64,000 bases of DNA from Rhynchopus sp. YZ270_cl-10 (GCA_964035575.1 OZ037842.1:1736001-1800000), one strand, 5' to 3'. Shown: positions 40,032 through 51,931, counted from the first letter of the stretch. The notes: a model not told the origin generated them from the letters alone. A program made the numbers and translations.

Positions 40032-42987
40032 ATGCCAGGCATACCTCGCAGCATACAGTCGCTGGCGATCATCCTGTCGGTCTCGCTTATACTGTGCACA
40101 GGTGTGCTGATCGGTGCCATCACCATCACAACAGCGAACGATGTGATCAACCTCTCGCGTCGCTCTGGTGAGCAGGGCCTGCAAAAGTGTCTTGACTCTG
40201 GCGAACGCGACCTGCGCCTCATTGCAAGTCGCTACCTTAAGGAGGTCGTGATCCGAACAGGGTTCGAGGTAGAGCAGTTCCTCAACGTGCCGGAGAACGC
40301 GTTGCGTGACTTTGTTGCCCTCGCGAGCGCACACCATCCCGACGTCGCCACGTCGCCGCACTTCATCAACACCACCATGCGTGAGATGCTCCGCACACGT
40401 GTCTCCGTTCTGGAGTCCCAGGGCACTGACCAGGTTGGGTACTTCGTGTTCCCTTTCTCGCCGTCGCACCCACTCCCGTCACCGCCGCAGCAACCTGAGT
40501 GGGGCGGAAGTGTCTCCTTCGCGCACGCAACAGAGCAGAACGGCGTGATCCCCCCCAACGGACCAAAGCCAGTGCTGGTCCTCGAGGAGCGTCTTGCGAA
40601 CGGCAGCATCGGCCACAACAGTTCGCTGTACAACATGGGTGAGGTAGACGCACTAGGGCATCTGCGGTACCGTGACATGCCCTGCGACCGCTTCACTAAC
40701 TGGACTGCGGGTGAGCGGCGTGGGCTGTGCTACATGTCGGATGAGTACATGGGCGACTTCTGGATTGAGCTGCACCAACGCGGCTGGCGGAATGCGATGC
40801 AAGACCACGGTGTATTGAACCCCGCGAACGAGGTCGTGTTCTCTCCGCTTGTCTCAAACTTCATGTGGCTGAACATCTGGGCGTCAATCTCCTTCACACA
40901 CCCGCTGATGGAGAACGCGTACCCACGGCAGGGAAACCGTGTTGGGTTTCTCTTTGCAAACGCACATGGCGAGGGGCTAGCGAACATCTTCAAGAAGACA
41001 GACCTCCCGCTTGGGTCGCACCTATACTGTGTTGGGCACAACGCGTGGACAGGTACGACGAACACATTAATGGCGTACAACAAGGGGCGCTTCTCGGAGT
41101 TCTACAAGCCGCCTGCGACAGCGGAGATCACAGACCCACCGGACAGGGTGCGCGCGCTGAACATTCTGAACCACACACACGAGGAGAACAGTACTGAGCT
41201 GTCGACCATTGCGCACCATGGGATACACGTGTTCTCGTTCGAGGGCGACTACGGGTCTGCTGCAACACGCACGGCGGATATGTTCGAGTTGTGGAAGGAC
41301 GAGACATCCGAGGCTCACTCGTACTGGACAGTGACGTTCCCCGTGACGCGTGGTGAGTTGATCCTTTACGTGAACCTGCTTGTCCTGCGTGCCGGCATCA
41401 TGGAGACCATCGACAAGTCCAACACAGAGGTGCGTAGCCAGTTCCTGCAGGACAGAAAGAGCTCAGAGGATCACAAGAACCGTTCGCTGATCACAATGCT
41501 GTGTGTAACGGTCGCTGTGGTGGGCGCGTTGCTCGTCATGGCGGTGATCTTCACAAAGCTGATCACCTCTCCACTCACAGCACTCGCAGAGGACATGGCA
41601 AAGGTGGCGGTGATGGACCTCGACAGCATCGACAGGTCGCAACCTCTCTCCCGCCTCTCAGAGGTAGGCCACATGCAGAAAAGCTTCAAAGCAATGTTGA
41701 AAAACCTGACGCATTTCAGAGACTACATGCCACAGTCTGTCCTCCTTGATGAGAACGATGCAGGCTCGTCCCCCGCTACTGAATATCTGACCATCAGAGA
41801 GCGGTACGGTATAAAGCCGAAGACGAAGAAGAGAAATGTGATCAGAAAGAAGCAACAGCCGTTTCAGCTTAGCGACAACACAAGCAACAACAACAACAGC
41901 AACAACAACAACTCAGCAAACTCAATAAACTCAGCGAAGGATATATCTGTTGGCCACACGCTCAGCAGCAGCTCCCTCTCTCCTACAAGCACGAAGGAGG
42001 AAAGCCTAGGGTCGTATTGCACAGGCTCCAACTGCAGCACGCCACGTTCGCTGTGTCTCTCCGTCTCAGCCACGTCGCTTGCTAGTGGCCCGCAAGTGAT
42101 GTTGCCCGGATCTGGAGCATTGCAAGACGTGCAAACGCTTCGCAAGAAGAACGTCACCATTGTTTCGTTCAACCTGAAAGGGTGGCACAAACACATGGAG
42201 CGGCGCAGTAACTCTGACGTGGTCGGCCTGCATGCGGACTTGATCAGCATCATCCAGGACACCGTGCAGACAGCAAAGGGCGTCTGCGACATCTTCTCTG
42301 GCGACCGTGTGCTTGCTGCATTCAACGCATACTCAATTGTGACCTGCCACAGGCAGGCCGCCACATGCTCTGCGTACTCTGTTTGGGAACGTGTCGACCT
42401 GCACCGCAACCTTCCGGCTCTTTCCTTTGCGGTGTGCTCAGGGGAAACACGTGTAGGTCATGTTGGGTGTCCTGGGATGAAGAAGATCACGATGATGTCG
42501 GGCCTTGTGCCTTGGTGCATTGCGCTTGAACAGTTTTCGAAGGTACATGGATACAAGGGCCTTGTGGACCACTACGTTGCTGCGGACACGTTTGGGGTGT
42601 TTGACCTGAAGTGCGTAGATGGGGTGTACTTCAAGAAGCGGACAACGAAGGTGATCAAAGTCTACGAAACGACAGCCCGCCACATGGTGAAGGGCCTTGG
42701 CGGACGTGTCGGGGATGCGGACTGGATGTACGAGGTTGCGTCGCTCGACTCTTCGTCGAAGTACGTCAAGTGGAACCAAACGTTCGAGTACATAATCTCT
42801 GGTGAGTGGGATCTTGCCTTGGAGTCGTTCAGAGGGTTCACAAAATCTGAGATACGCGAGGTATGTACTAAGGGACACATGCCCCAACAACACCACCAAA
42901 ATAACACCACCACAGCTCGACAGAGACAGGCTTGAGGATATGTTGGACAGTCGCAGGTTCTTCCCAGCTCAAATACAGTACCATTAG
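40032..42987 (+). CDS. Receptor-type class III nucleotide cyclase-like protein, two exons
   Basis: Exons 40032-42860 and 42916-42987 encode 966 residues. The order is an N-terminal membrane helix (SLAIILSVSLILCTGVLIGA), a large extracellular domain of about 420 residues with many N-glycosylation sites that looks dCACHE-like, a second helix (ITMLCVTVAVVGALLVMAVIF), a HAMP segment (LITSPLTALAEDMAKVAVMD), a linker with an Asn run, and a catalytic-type domain. That domain begins KNVTIVSFNLKGWHKHME where active cyclases read TILFADIxGFT, then has CDIFSGDRVLAAFNAY for the usual GDxxxAxF, and RVGHVGCPGM. The first metal-binding Asp appears to be replaced by Asn, so activity is doubtful. This layout resembles the sensory cyclases common in Euglenozoa. 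It may be a ligand sensor whose output domain is diverged or only a dimer partner. Confidence 0.72.
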
Positions 42988-45900
42988 TTGCGGGTAGGGG
43001 ACGGGGATGGGATGGGATGGGGATGGGGAGAGGGTGTTCGTTCCCTTATGTTTCGTACTGTTGACAGCTTTGTTTGTGTCTGAAGGCGTTGTGTGGCGCT
43101 TTCCTGGCACAGTACAACCCAATACATACAACCTATCCTCGGAAGATGTGTGCACAGCGAAGCACGTTTCATCTTTCAAAGTTATTCTCTTTTTGAGGCA
43201 CAGCCACGGGAGTGCTTCGTATTTCTTCAAGTCAACTTTTTATTTGGCAGTCTGGATTTCCCAATTATACATTCCAGGCATCCAGGCAAAAGTGACATGT
43301 TTTTTCCCTTACATAATGCGATGAGAAATTGAATCATATAATTATGAGCAAAAGCCAATGATTTGACGCGTCCTCATGTTTCCCTTTGGTTCTTCCCCCG
43401 ACCCACGGTCACGTACGCCACTCAGGGATAGAGCCTATTGCTTCCCAAATGGCTGCGGTCAACAGAAACAATACATAGTAGTAGTTTATAATTTTTAGAC
43501 ACAGTTTGGCTAACTGTTGGTTCAAATTTTGAAAACGAATGTGAATTGGTCAGCGATTAGAACCTCGCTTTGACACAGCTGTCAATGCCGCAAAATAACA
43601 TGGTAAATCAATAACTCGCATTGATATTACGTTTTCTGTACCCCGTGGGCATTACACACGCAGGTGATACGAGCTCTGCAATGTTGCACACATGCGAGGG
43701 TGAGTTCACCTCCCCAGTGTCTGTGTGATCTCGACCCCAGCTGCAGGTTGGTACTATTTTTCTTATCCTATTTTTTTTTTTTTCAAAGAACTCCACATTT
43801 GTGCCTCGTTGTGGGGGCACCAAGTCCATAGAGGGCTCCCTGCTGCGAAGCTGTCATGGTATATGTTTCAATTCATCAATAACGTCACACAAAAACTTTC
43901 ATTTCATTCCATCCACGCGGTCTGACGTTTTGCGATGCCAAATTAGGCTTTTGTCAGACCAAAGTTTTTTCATGTATTACCCTCAATGCTTTCTGTTCTC
44001 TGATTGAAAGCATATGAGGCTAATGGCAGCTCTTCTGTCAAACATGAAAAGTATTCAAACGTGCAAGGTGTCCAACGATCTTTCTAGTTTTCTTTTACAG
44101 CTCAGCGCAAGACATTATCTAAGGTCAACAGCATCGGTGGTGCCATGGGCATACATATGTTGGGTTGGGAATACATAATAATGGGTCCAAATGCCCAAAC
44201 AATAGTGCATCCCAACTTTTGTACTTCCAACAGATTTACGTACATGGTATTATTGGTGTTTTTTTACCAATATTTTTGTGTTCCTCAGTTAGCAGTTTGT
44301 CATTTTTCTGCTGTGTTGCATTATACTTCTGGTACTTTTCGTCTTTTCTATGGCGATTTTTTCTTGAGCACAATGTGGTTTATATCCGAACCAGAGCTGG
44401 CCGGACATTCAAACAGATATTTTAGCAAGCAGGATGCGATTCCGTGAGGCCCGTCCATTCTGTTCAATTTTTCTTGAGCATTTGCCTCTCTTTTTCCACA
44501 CCGTTTTATCCTCTCTGTGGAATCACATATGATCAAGCAACGTGGCTTTGTATGCTACAGTTCTTTTGACATCCCTTTTCTTTTTTCATGAAGGCAACCC
44601 TGTGCGAATGAATTAAAAAATTTTTTTGGCAACCGCCCTGAAAAGAAAAACTATTTTGAGGAACCTGCCGTGTACTGCCCTTGCTATAGTTCACTTCTTT
44701 CTCTTCTGCGTTATTAAGCTGATAACAGTTACATATTCTGAAGCAGAAATATTACACGCGGAGAGGTAAAAGATGTGTGAACGCGCATGTGGAAGTTCTC
44801 AGCAGTTAAAAGCGCAAACCCCGCCGGGTTTTTGTACCTCAATTTATGTTTTTGACATCCCAACAGCCAGCAACGACGCATTTATATATTATGCTCTCGC
44901 TCTGGCTCCCGCTGCCATTATTTTTTTTGTTTTTTTTTCTCTCTTTTTTTGTGAAGTTTGCGGCTTATGTTCCGTTCCTTATAACTTACAAGTTTTCTTT
45001 TCTTTATATTTAGACCGACTGACGGATTTTCTCGTGGAAAATATGTCCAGGGAGTGAAAATCAGAAATTAAATTATTTCGGCTCAGGCCAAATTTTCTCC
45101 TTTTTTTTTTAAATTTGTCTCCAGAGGTGAAGTTTTCCTCTTCCTCTCTCTCCTTTCCTTCCTGCTAGGGGTCATCTGATACCAACAAGATATGTTCCCT
45201 CACTGGTATTAGGTGGCTCAGGGCCACTTGAAACGTGCGTGTCATACATATGGCGTGACTCAGCGGTTCGCGTCTTGTGGTGGATTTGTGTGTGAATCGC
45301 AGTTGCATCGGACAACAACTTCTTCGCTGTTTCTATGGTGTGCCTTTTTCTGTTCCTAAATTGAAAGATTGAAGGCACATATGTATCTAATGTATTCCAT
45401 AGCAGCGTTTTGCTGAAATATTGCGACATACACTCTTCTGCAAAATAGGAAGAAATACGCTCAGAGCATGCGGAGTCTCTTTGTTGGACTTCGGTGTATC
45501 TTTGATCCGTATCGTCTCGTCAAGAGTACAGTAGCCCATATTCTATGTGTGTGTACGTGAGGTGCATTCATTTGTTTCAATTTTGTGGTGATCGAGGCTG
45601 TCCGTTCAGTTTTGCTTTTGAACAAATTTGCTAGGTTTTCACCTCTAGAGCCGTGCGGGCGGCAGTTTCAAATATGTGTTCTTTTTGTGTTTTGTTCTTT
45701 TGAAGCGTTTTGTTGCGTTTTCTGTTTTGTCTGTGTCTGCGTCTGTGTTTCTGTGTTCAGCAAAGTTAGTTGGACCCGATTCAGCGCATCAGTGAAGTTT
45801 TTTTCTTTTTTGGAAGTTGTGCCCTCTCCCCCAATCTTCTGAGCTCTGAGAGTATTTCTCCTTCTCTCTCTGCAATGTCAGTTTTAGCGCAAATCCAACA

Positions 45901-46341
45901 AAATAGTTCAGCGAAAATGAAGTGAGATGGGCTGCCCGTGTGCAACGGCGAGGTGATCTCCGTATGCGTCCTGAGGTGAAAAACGGCACCAACTGGGACA
46001 CAGTCCGGATTTTTTATTCTGGATCGAACAAATAGAAGCCACGCCTCGGCATCGCTAAAGTGACGAGAGTGAATGCCAAGTACAAAAAAAAAACCTCCCC
46101 TTCTTTGTTGCTTCTAGATCGCATCCATCCATTTTTAAAAACCCCAAAGACCTGAAACCCCCCGCGTCTTGCAGTACGGTGGTGGAGCAAAAGGGGAAGT
46201 GGAATCGGTACGACTCATGATATCGCGTATTTCATTTCCGACGTATTGCGCTGTGTGCAAACAAACACGCATCTTTTTTCAGCCCAACACACCACCACTT
46301 TCACAGGTTTTCTTCCTTTCCCTCTTTCCACCAACCCTTCA
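42988..46341. other. Long intergenic spacer, 3.35 kb
   Basis: No open frame longer than about 105 codons and no recognisable gene. A G-rich stretch (about 42994-43033, repeats of GGGATGG and GGGGATGG) begins a few bases after the cyclase stop codon. Hairpin-boxes occur at 43145-43181 and, more weakly, 45548-45580. The remainder is AT-rich with no repeat I could link to others. Confidence 0.5.
43145..43181 (+). repeat. Hairpin-box repeat
   Basis: GATGTGTGCACAGCGAAGCAC, read as TGTGC pairing with GCAC(G), is followed by TTTCATCTTTCAAAG. It lies about 157 bases after the cyclase stop. Confidence 0.55.
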
Positions 46342-46836
46342 ATGTCGGCAATCATTATGATACTCGCTCTGACAACCTCTGTCAACAGGACGACGTGCAT
46401 CACGGCTACTGAAGCTGAGTGCATGGACAGCGCCACATGCGAGTGGCTTGGCACTGGTGAGTGTGCCCAGGCGTGCAGCGCAATGGAACAACTGTTCTGC
46501 GAGAATGCTTTGCACTGCGAGTGGCAGAACCTGAACGACTCCTGTGCAGACTCCCCACCTACTGCCCAAACAGCATCCCCAGGCGAAGGTGCGGCAGTCA
46601 CACCAGACACACAAGACACCGATGACGACATCTCCGACGAAGCCTTGATCGGCATCATCGTCGCCGCCTCTGTGGTCTTCCTCCTCGCAGCCGTCGCTGT
46701 TGTCTACTTCTGCATGAAGGCCTCCTCCGAAGCCGTTCACATTACAGAACTGTCGAAGTTCATCGAACCCGAAGTCGACTTGGTGGACCACAGTGACTAC
46801 CACACGCCAGGCAGGGAGCGTTGCGACATGATCTGA
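46342..46836 (+). CDS. Small type I membrane protein with Cys-Trp modules
   Basis: Single exon, 164 residues. It has a short signal peptide (MSAIIMILALTTS), two Cys-Trp units in residues 19-68 (CMDSATCEW...ECAQAC and CENALHCEW...DSC), a Thr/Pro/acidic stalk, a membrane helix at about residues 102-124 (LIGIIVAASVVFLLAAVAVV) and a 40-residue acidic cytoplasmic tail. NRT (15) and NDS (65) may be glycosylated. The layout is a smaller version of the next gene. The start ATG is 33 bases after ACTTTCACAG. Family unknown; a cell-surface protein is likely. Confidence 0.72.
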   Translation: MSAIIMILALTTSVNRTTCITATEAECMDSATCEWLGTGECAQACSAMEQLFCENALHCEWQNLNDSCADSPPTAQTASPGEGAAVTPDTQDTDDDISDEALIGIIVAASVVFLLAAVAVVYFCMKASSEAVHITELSKFIEPEVDLVDHSDYHTPGRERCDMI

Positions 46837-47985
46837 ATGCTTGGAAATCTATTTTGGGTCATCCATTGTAGGAATATTGCTCGTGTGTTGCATTGTCCAT
46901 TGATTGTCGACAATACACTAATATGTGTTGGGCTTGGGTTATCAGAACCATTATTTTAATGCTTGTTTTTGTTACGTTACGTTTGTTAATTTCGTTGTCT
47001 TTCAATCCCCGGAGTGAGAAACAAACGCAAATTTATTTATTGTTATGTTTTTTTTTTTTTGGCAACTCCGAAACGAGACAAGAAAGCTGGACAGTTTTCG
47101 TTTCTGAGCACGTTTTGAATTAGGAACATTAGTATTATTATACATACCATGAATCTCGTTAACCGCGTGTTGTGCACGCAATAGAACTCTTTGGCACAAG
47201 AACGAATTGTAACTTCAAGGATATAATGGATAGTGTTAGGGAAATGGTCCCCTCATACGACTGTGATCACTATGCAAACTAAAAAGCCCTGCTGTAGCTT
47301 TCACTGACAGAACAAAATGTTTACCCCCGCGCATTGTTTCTGTTGTGATGTTGTTACACATGTTGTGCATTTTTTTTTTGCATTTGGCGCTCTCCCTCGG
47401 CCTTAGATGGCTGCGGAAGACATCTAATGTGAGGTACGTTTCGATGTGCCTCACATATTTGTGTTGGTGTTCTGGTTGCAGAGAGTGTTCCTACCTTAAT
47501 AGTTAAATCGCTCCCTCTCATTGAAGATGTGTGTGCACGAAAGAGACACATTGCATCTTTCAAGTTTCTTCAGATCCAATTGGTTTACCAATCCTGCTCT
47601 GAAGCCTAGTCTATACTACCTCACCTGCTTTTTTATAACAAGAGAGCACAGCAGCAGTACAGGGCATGCTACCGGGTACGCTGGTGCTGTTGCTTGCTTT
47701 CCGTTTACTTTCTTGAATGTCTCTGGCATGAGGCAAATATTTCAAGTTGTTTTCTCTTTTATATTTTCAATCCTACACATCGGCATTTATGTGGCCTTTT
47801 TTCCTTTGTACCAGCAACCGAACGCCATATTGACAGCATTCAAGTGACGTTGTTGGCGCCATAGATGAGAGCGATAAAAGAAGCAACGTTTTCTTTCGTT
47901 TTGTCCCCACATCCCCACACCCTGCCCGTCCTTCGCATCACCACATCCACCCCAGCAGCTGTTTGTGTTGCAGTAGTGGAACACA
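46837..47985. other. Intergenic spacer, 1.1 kb
   Basis: No gene seen. A hairpin-box lies at 47526-47564; otherwise unremarkable AT-rich sequence. Confidence 0.5.
47526..47564 (+). repeat. Hairpin-box repeat
   Basis: GATGTGTGTGCACGAAAGAG, then ACACATTGCATCTTTCAAG. TGTGT or ATGTGT pairs with ACACA(T). One extra base lies between stem and box compared with other copies. Confidence 0.5.
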
Positions 47986-48939
47986 ATGCGAAGTGCTGCG
48001 TTAGTATTTCTCTTGGCACATCTTCCTGTCGTTGTGCCACAAACGTGCAAAGGGAACGAGGAGGACACATGCCGGTCGCTTGCGTTCTGTACATGGCAAG
48101 AGGGGTGCAAGGTGTGGTGCCCATCCGTGACGGAGCAGAACTGCGCAACTGCCGGTGAAGAGAGCTGCATGTGGGTGGACGGGAAGTGCACCGACCACTG
48201 CAGCGTCCTGTCTGCAGCGCAGTGCGAAGCCAGCAACTTCTGTCTCTACGACGGTGTGAGGTGTTTGCACCCAACGACAGTCCCGCTGACACAGAGCCCA
48301 CCAACCGCAGTGCCGGAGACAGCACAGCCAACCACAGTGCCAGTTACTGTGTCACCAACCACAGCGCCGGAGACTCAGCTCCCGACAACAGCACAGCCAA
48401 CGACAGTGCCTGATACTCAGCTACCAACTACATCACTACCAACCACGGTGCCAGATACTGTGTCACCAACTGTAGTGCCAGACACGCAGCCACCGACAAC
48501 AGCACAGCCAACCACAGTGCCAGATACTCCGATACCAACCGCACCACTGCCTGACACCCAGCCGCCAACAGGCCTTCCGCAGACGTTGCTACCCGCCACG
48601 CAGCCACCAAGAACACCAGTACCCCCACCGGCACTCCCTACCCAAGAACCTGAGACTGCAAGCCCAGTGAGCGGCAGCCACAGCCTTGAGGGTGCGGAAG
48701 AAGAGGATGTGGACAACGACGTGAAGCTTGCGGTGGGGAGGGTGCTGATGTTTGTTTCTGCAGGGCTGCTTGTTGTGTTGGTGTTCACGGTTATGGGGTG
48801 CGTTCTGTACAGACGGAAGGAGGTGAGTAAACTGCCTCTGCAGGGCTTGAACAGTCTTAAGAAGGCAGGGCACGCGGCAGATACGTCTGTGGAAGACTTT
48901 TATGCTGGCGATTACAGGACGATGGATCACGTTCCTTGA
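47986..48939 (+). CDS. Mucin-like type I membrane protein with Cys-Trp modules
   Basis: Single exon, 317 residues. A signal peptide (MRSAALVFLLAHLPVVVPQ) precedes three Cys-Trp units in residues 21-93: CRSLAFCTW...GCKVWC, CATAGEESCMW...GKCTDHC and CEASNFCLY. A stalk of about 130 residues is made of degenerate PTTVPxTxxPTT units, likely heavily O-glycosylated. A membrane helix lies near residues 250-274 (LMFVSAGLLVVLVFTVMGCV) and a basic then acidic cytoplasmic tail ends the protein. With the gene 1.1 kb upstream it forms a pair of related surface proteins. The stalk is encoded by imperfect DNA repeats (about 48268-48610) that could change in length between strains. Function unknown. Confidence 0.78.
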   Translation: MRSAALVFLLAHLPVVVPQTCKGNEEDTCRSLAFCTWQEGCKVWCPSVTEQNCATAGEESCMWVDGKCTDHCSVLSAAQCEASNFCLYDGVRCLHPTTVPLTQSPPTAVPETAQPTTVPVTVSPTTAPETQLPTTAQPTTVPDTQLPTTSLPTTVPDTVSPTVVPDTQPPTTAQPTTVPDTPIPTAPLPDTQPPTGLPQTLLPATQPPRTPVPPPALPTQEPETASPVSGSHSLEGAEEEDVDNDVKLAVGRVLMFVSAGLLVVLVFTVMGCVLYRRKEVSKLPLQGLNSLKKAGHAADTSVEDFYAGDYRTMDHVP

Positions 48940-49391
48940 CACATGAATAAACACGATGAACAACCGATCCTGCGTGTACACTGAAACATGCATGATTTCC
49001 TATTGTTCCTACTGTATGCACTTTCCTGTGATATTGATCAGAGGCCCTGAAGCCTGGTTCACACTCACTATCTAGGTACGTTTTGAGGACTGCTTCATGT
49101 CCTGCACGAAGCAAGCAAGCCCAGTGCATCCTAAAAGTGCATTTCTTTTCTGTTTTGACTTATTTTCCGAGCATTTTGAGACAAGTGTCTTGACAGCTCT
49201 GTTGCGCAACATACACCAAGCAAAGGACAACATGGTTCCTTTTCTTGCGAAGCTTTTCCCCCATTTTCCAAGAGGGTCCTTCCAATAGAAGAGACCTCCC
49301 CTCCACCCCACAGCGAAAAAAAACAACGTCCACCATACTTTTGTCCCCTAAGCTCACAACCTACCATCCTGCCAGGCCACACAACGTTCGC
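48940..49391. other. Short intergenic spacer
   Basis: About 450 bases. I see no coding signal and no family repeat in it. Confidence 0.5.
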
Positions 49392-51931
49392 ATGACGCGA
49401 TGCTGTCTGTTTAGAGTAGGCCTTTCGGTGTTGCTTCTGGCATGTCTACACAGCGCCGAAAGCGGGTCGGGGCTGACGGAGGAGGAGTACCAACGGATAT
49501 GGCAGAAGGCGGGTGGGAAGATGCCGGACGACAGCATCGAGATGCCACGCAGCAGAATGGCGCGTCCTGTTGACACGAAGCACAACCGTGCGGGGGTGGG
49601 AGCAAAGCAGAAGGTGACGATGCACACACCCACGAAGGAGGAGGAGGCAGAGGCGCTCAAGATCGAAGCCTGCCTCCAGGACCGCCTTGCCCTGGAGGAG
49701 CACTCCTACTACGACAGCATGCGCTGCTATGACCTGGCCATCTCGCACTACCCCCTCAATGCCACGTGGCACAAACGGCGCGGCACACTGCACTTCCTTG
49801 CAGACGCCCCGTCGCGTGCAGTCGAGGACTACAACAAGTCCGTCGCAATGCTCTTCTCTCTCGCACGCTACGGAACCAAGTCAGAGTCCATGCAGTCCGG
49901 CAGCGGGCTGGTCGACCTGTTGACGTTGTTCGAACGTCGCGACATCATCACTGCAGTCGAGATCGGGAAGCTTGCTGCAGTCAACGCCTCCTACCACCAT
50001 AGGCCTGAGGTGTGATTTGCCCCCTTTTTTGCGAACGTTTTGCGGTCAGTGTTTCAAGACGTAATAACAACCCCCACTCACAGGATGCTCTGAGTCTATA
50101 CTCTTGGCTGCTCAGCTCGCACAGGGCTGACGAGGATGTGGTGGTGCTATGGGGTGCTGTGCAGCACATTGCGAGCTATGTATGTACCACCACGTCTTCT
50201 CTTCTTTCACCCACTCACCACTCACCACTCAACTCACAGGGCATGTGGCACAAAGCGCCTCTGTTTCTGCAAAAGCTCTCTGCCGCTGTTCCCGAGTACG
50301 CAGCAATGTCACGCATGTTGTTTGCCTTCAGGGTGCTAGTGGAGTCTGCAGATCTTGTGGGCCAACGTCTGCTCCGAACGAATGCAAATGCGACAGGCGA
50401 TGCGCTAGCCGCAGGGCGCGACCAGCTGAGAGAGACCTGCGGGCGAGAGGACCTTCCACACAAACTCGCGCGCTACACACGGCAAGATGTCGTAGGGCTC
50501 TCAGGTGACTGCTTTCTGCACAACGTCAAGAACAATGCTGGGTTTGCACGAGCCGCTCTGGAGGACAAAGTGCGCCTGGAGAAGGAGATGGTCGGCTCCA
50601 TGCAGGAGACGCCGCTGCACATGTTAGCGTCGTTGGCCGGCACGTCTTCCCTTCTTAGGGAGGTAGTGAAGCTTGGAGTCGGTGTGCACAGGACGAACCG
50701 TTTCGGGCAGTCCCCTCTTCACGTTGCGCTGAGCATGGGAAACTTCGCAGCTGCGCAGGTCCTCCTGAAGGAGGGTGCAGCACTGCAGGCGAAAGACTTC
50801 AAGCAGCGGACGCCCGTCGAAGCTGCGTGTGCACAGGGCTCTTGGATCGACCGTGCGCAGGTGGCTTCCCTCGTGGGTGAGGACGTAGCGGAAGACATAT
50901 GCGAACTCGACGAAGACGTCGACGTCGTATCGCAGTCGTCCTCCAAGCCACGTAAGGACCACGGTGGCTGGGCAGGTGCCTCGGGTGCTGCTGACAGCGT
51001 CGAACAGCTACTCACGCAGGTGGCCTCACATCCGCAGATGCTACCGGGGATGAAGAAACATAACCGCAACACTCAAATCGACATCATCGACGCATCTTCT
51101 GTCGAGGCGCTCACAGTTGCGTCCTTCATGACAACGTCTCGACCCGTCCTCATCAGGGGCGGTGTGGGGCACAAGGTGGCCGCACAGTTCTCACGCAAAC
51201 AGTTTACAAAGCGCAACCTTCACGGACGTGTCGAGCTGTTTCCCTATGCTGAGCACAGCGGTGCTGGTGTAGGCACGGTGTCCACCTTTGAAGACTTCTG
51301 CAGCAGTGCCACGGAGCAGCACCCACGCACGTTCACAGAGAAGGTTCCCGTGAGTGATGTGACGCGCAGCTCCGATGTGAGGCACACTGCGCAGAAGCAT
51401 CCACTTAAGAAGCTTTCAAGCTCGTTGGGAACACTTGGCGGGAAAAGCGGGAAGCTTGCGAAGGAAGACCAGCACCTGTCCTTTGGGAAGCGCGGCAGTG
51501 GCTTCCAAGCGTCCGTCAGGTCAGATGCTGTGGCACACACGCTGCCGTACGGTCTCATGAGGTGGTTTCTGTTCCCTCCGCCACACGCCTTCGTGTCTCG
51601 CGAGCACCCGCTTGAGACTGTTGCCAACAACATTGAGCAGTGGCGCCAGCAGGTCACGTCGCACACAGGTATGTGAGGAGCAGTTGTCAAGTGACGTGCC
51701 ACACAAAACCTTCCACAGGACGTGCCGTGCTTGAATGCGAGCAGCGCCCAGGAGAGGTGCTTGTGGTCCCACCACAGTGGGGTATGTTCTGTCACAAAAA
51801 TACACAAAACACGAAACCAAACTGTTGCAGGTTCCGTAGGCATTCGGATGCGCGAATCCATTTCGATGTGGCGCAAGCTGAGTGCTGAAGAGATCCTCCC
51901 GCAGACAACAGACCAAGAAGGCGAGTTGTGA
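49392..51931 (+). CDS. Secretory ankyrin-repeat and JMJD8-like (JmjC) protein, five exons
   Basis: Exons 49392-50009 (donor GTGTGA, the weakest here), 50084-50179, 50240-51668, 51719-51781 and 51831-51931 give 768 residues. A signal peptide (CCLFRVGLSVLLLACLHSAES) is followed by a helical region with a tetratricopeptide-like stretch (YYDSMRCYDLAISHYPLNAT). Two or three ankyrin repeats are near residues 385-455 (ETPLHMLASLAG, QSPLHVALSMGNFAAAQVLL, RTPVEAACAQGS). The last 270 residues resemble the ER-lumenal JmjC protein JMJD8: SRPVLIRGGV, LMRWFLFPPPHAF, then AVLECEQRPGEVLVVPPQWG. At the place of the iron-binding HxD/HxH pair the sequence reads FQASVRSD, and no His follows the PPQW motif as it does in WWH of JMJD8. 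It is probably a pseudo-dioxygenase. Ankyrin repeats in a secretory-pathway protein are unusual. Confidence 0.75.

Noticed and set aside
42994-43033. Telomere-like repeat
   Set aside because: The GGGATGG units are few and irregular and lie between genes far from any end; treated as a G-rich UTR stretch.
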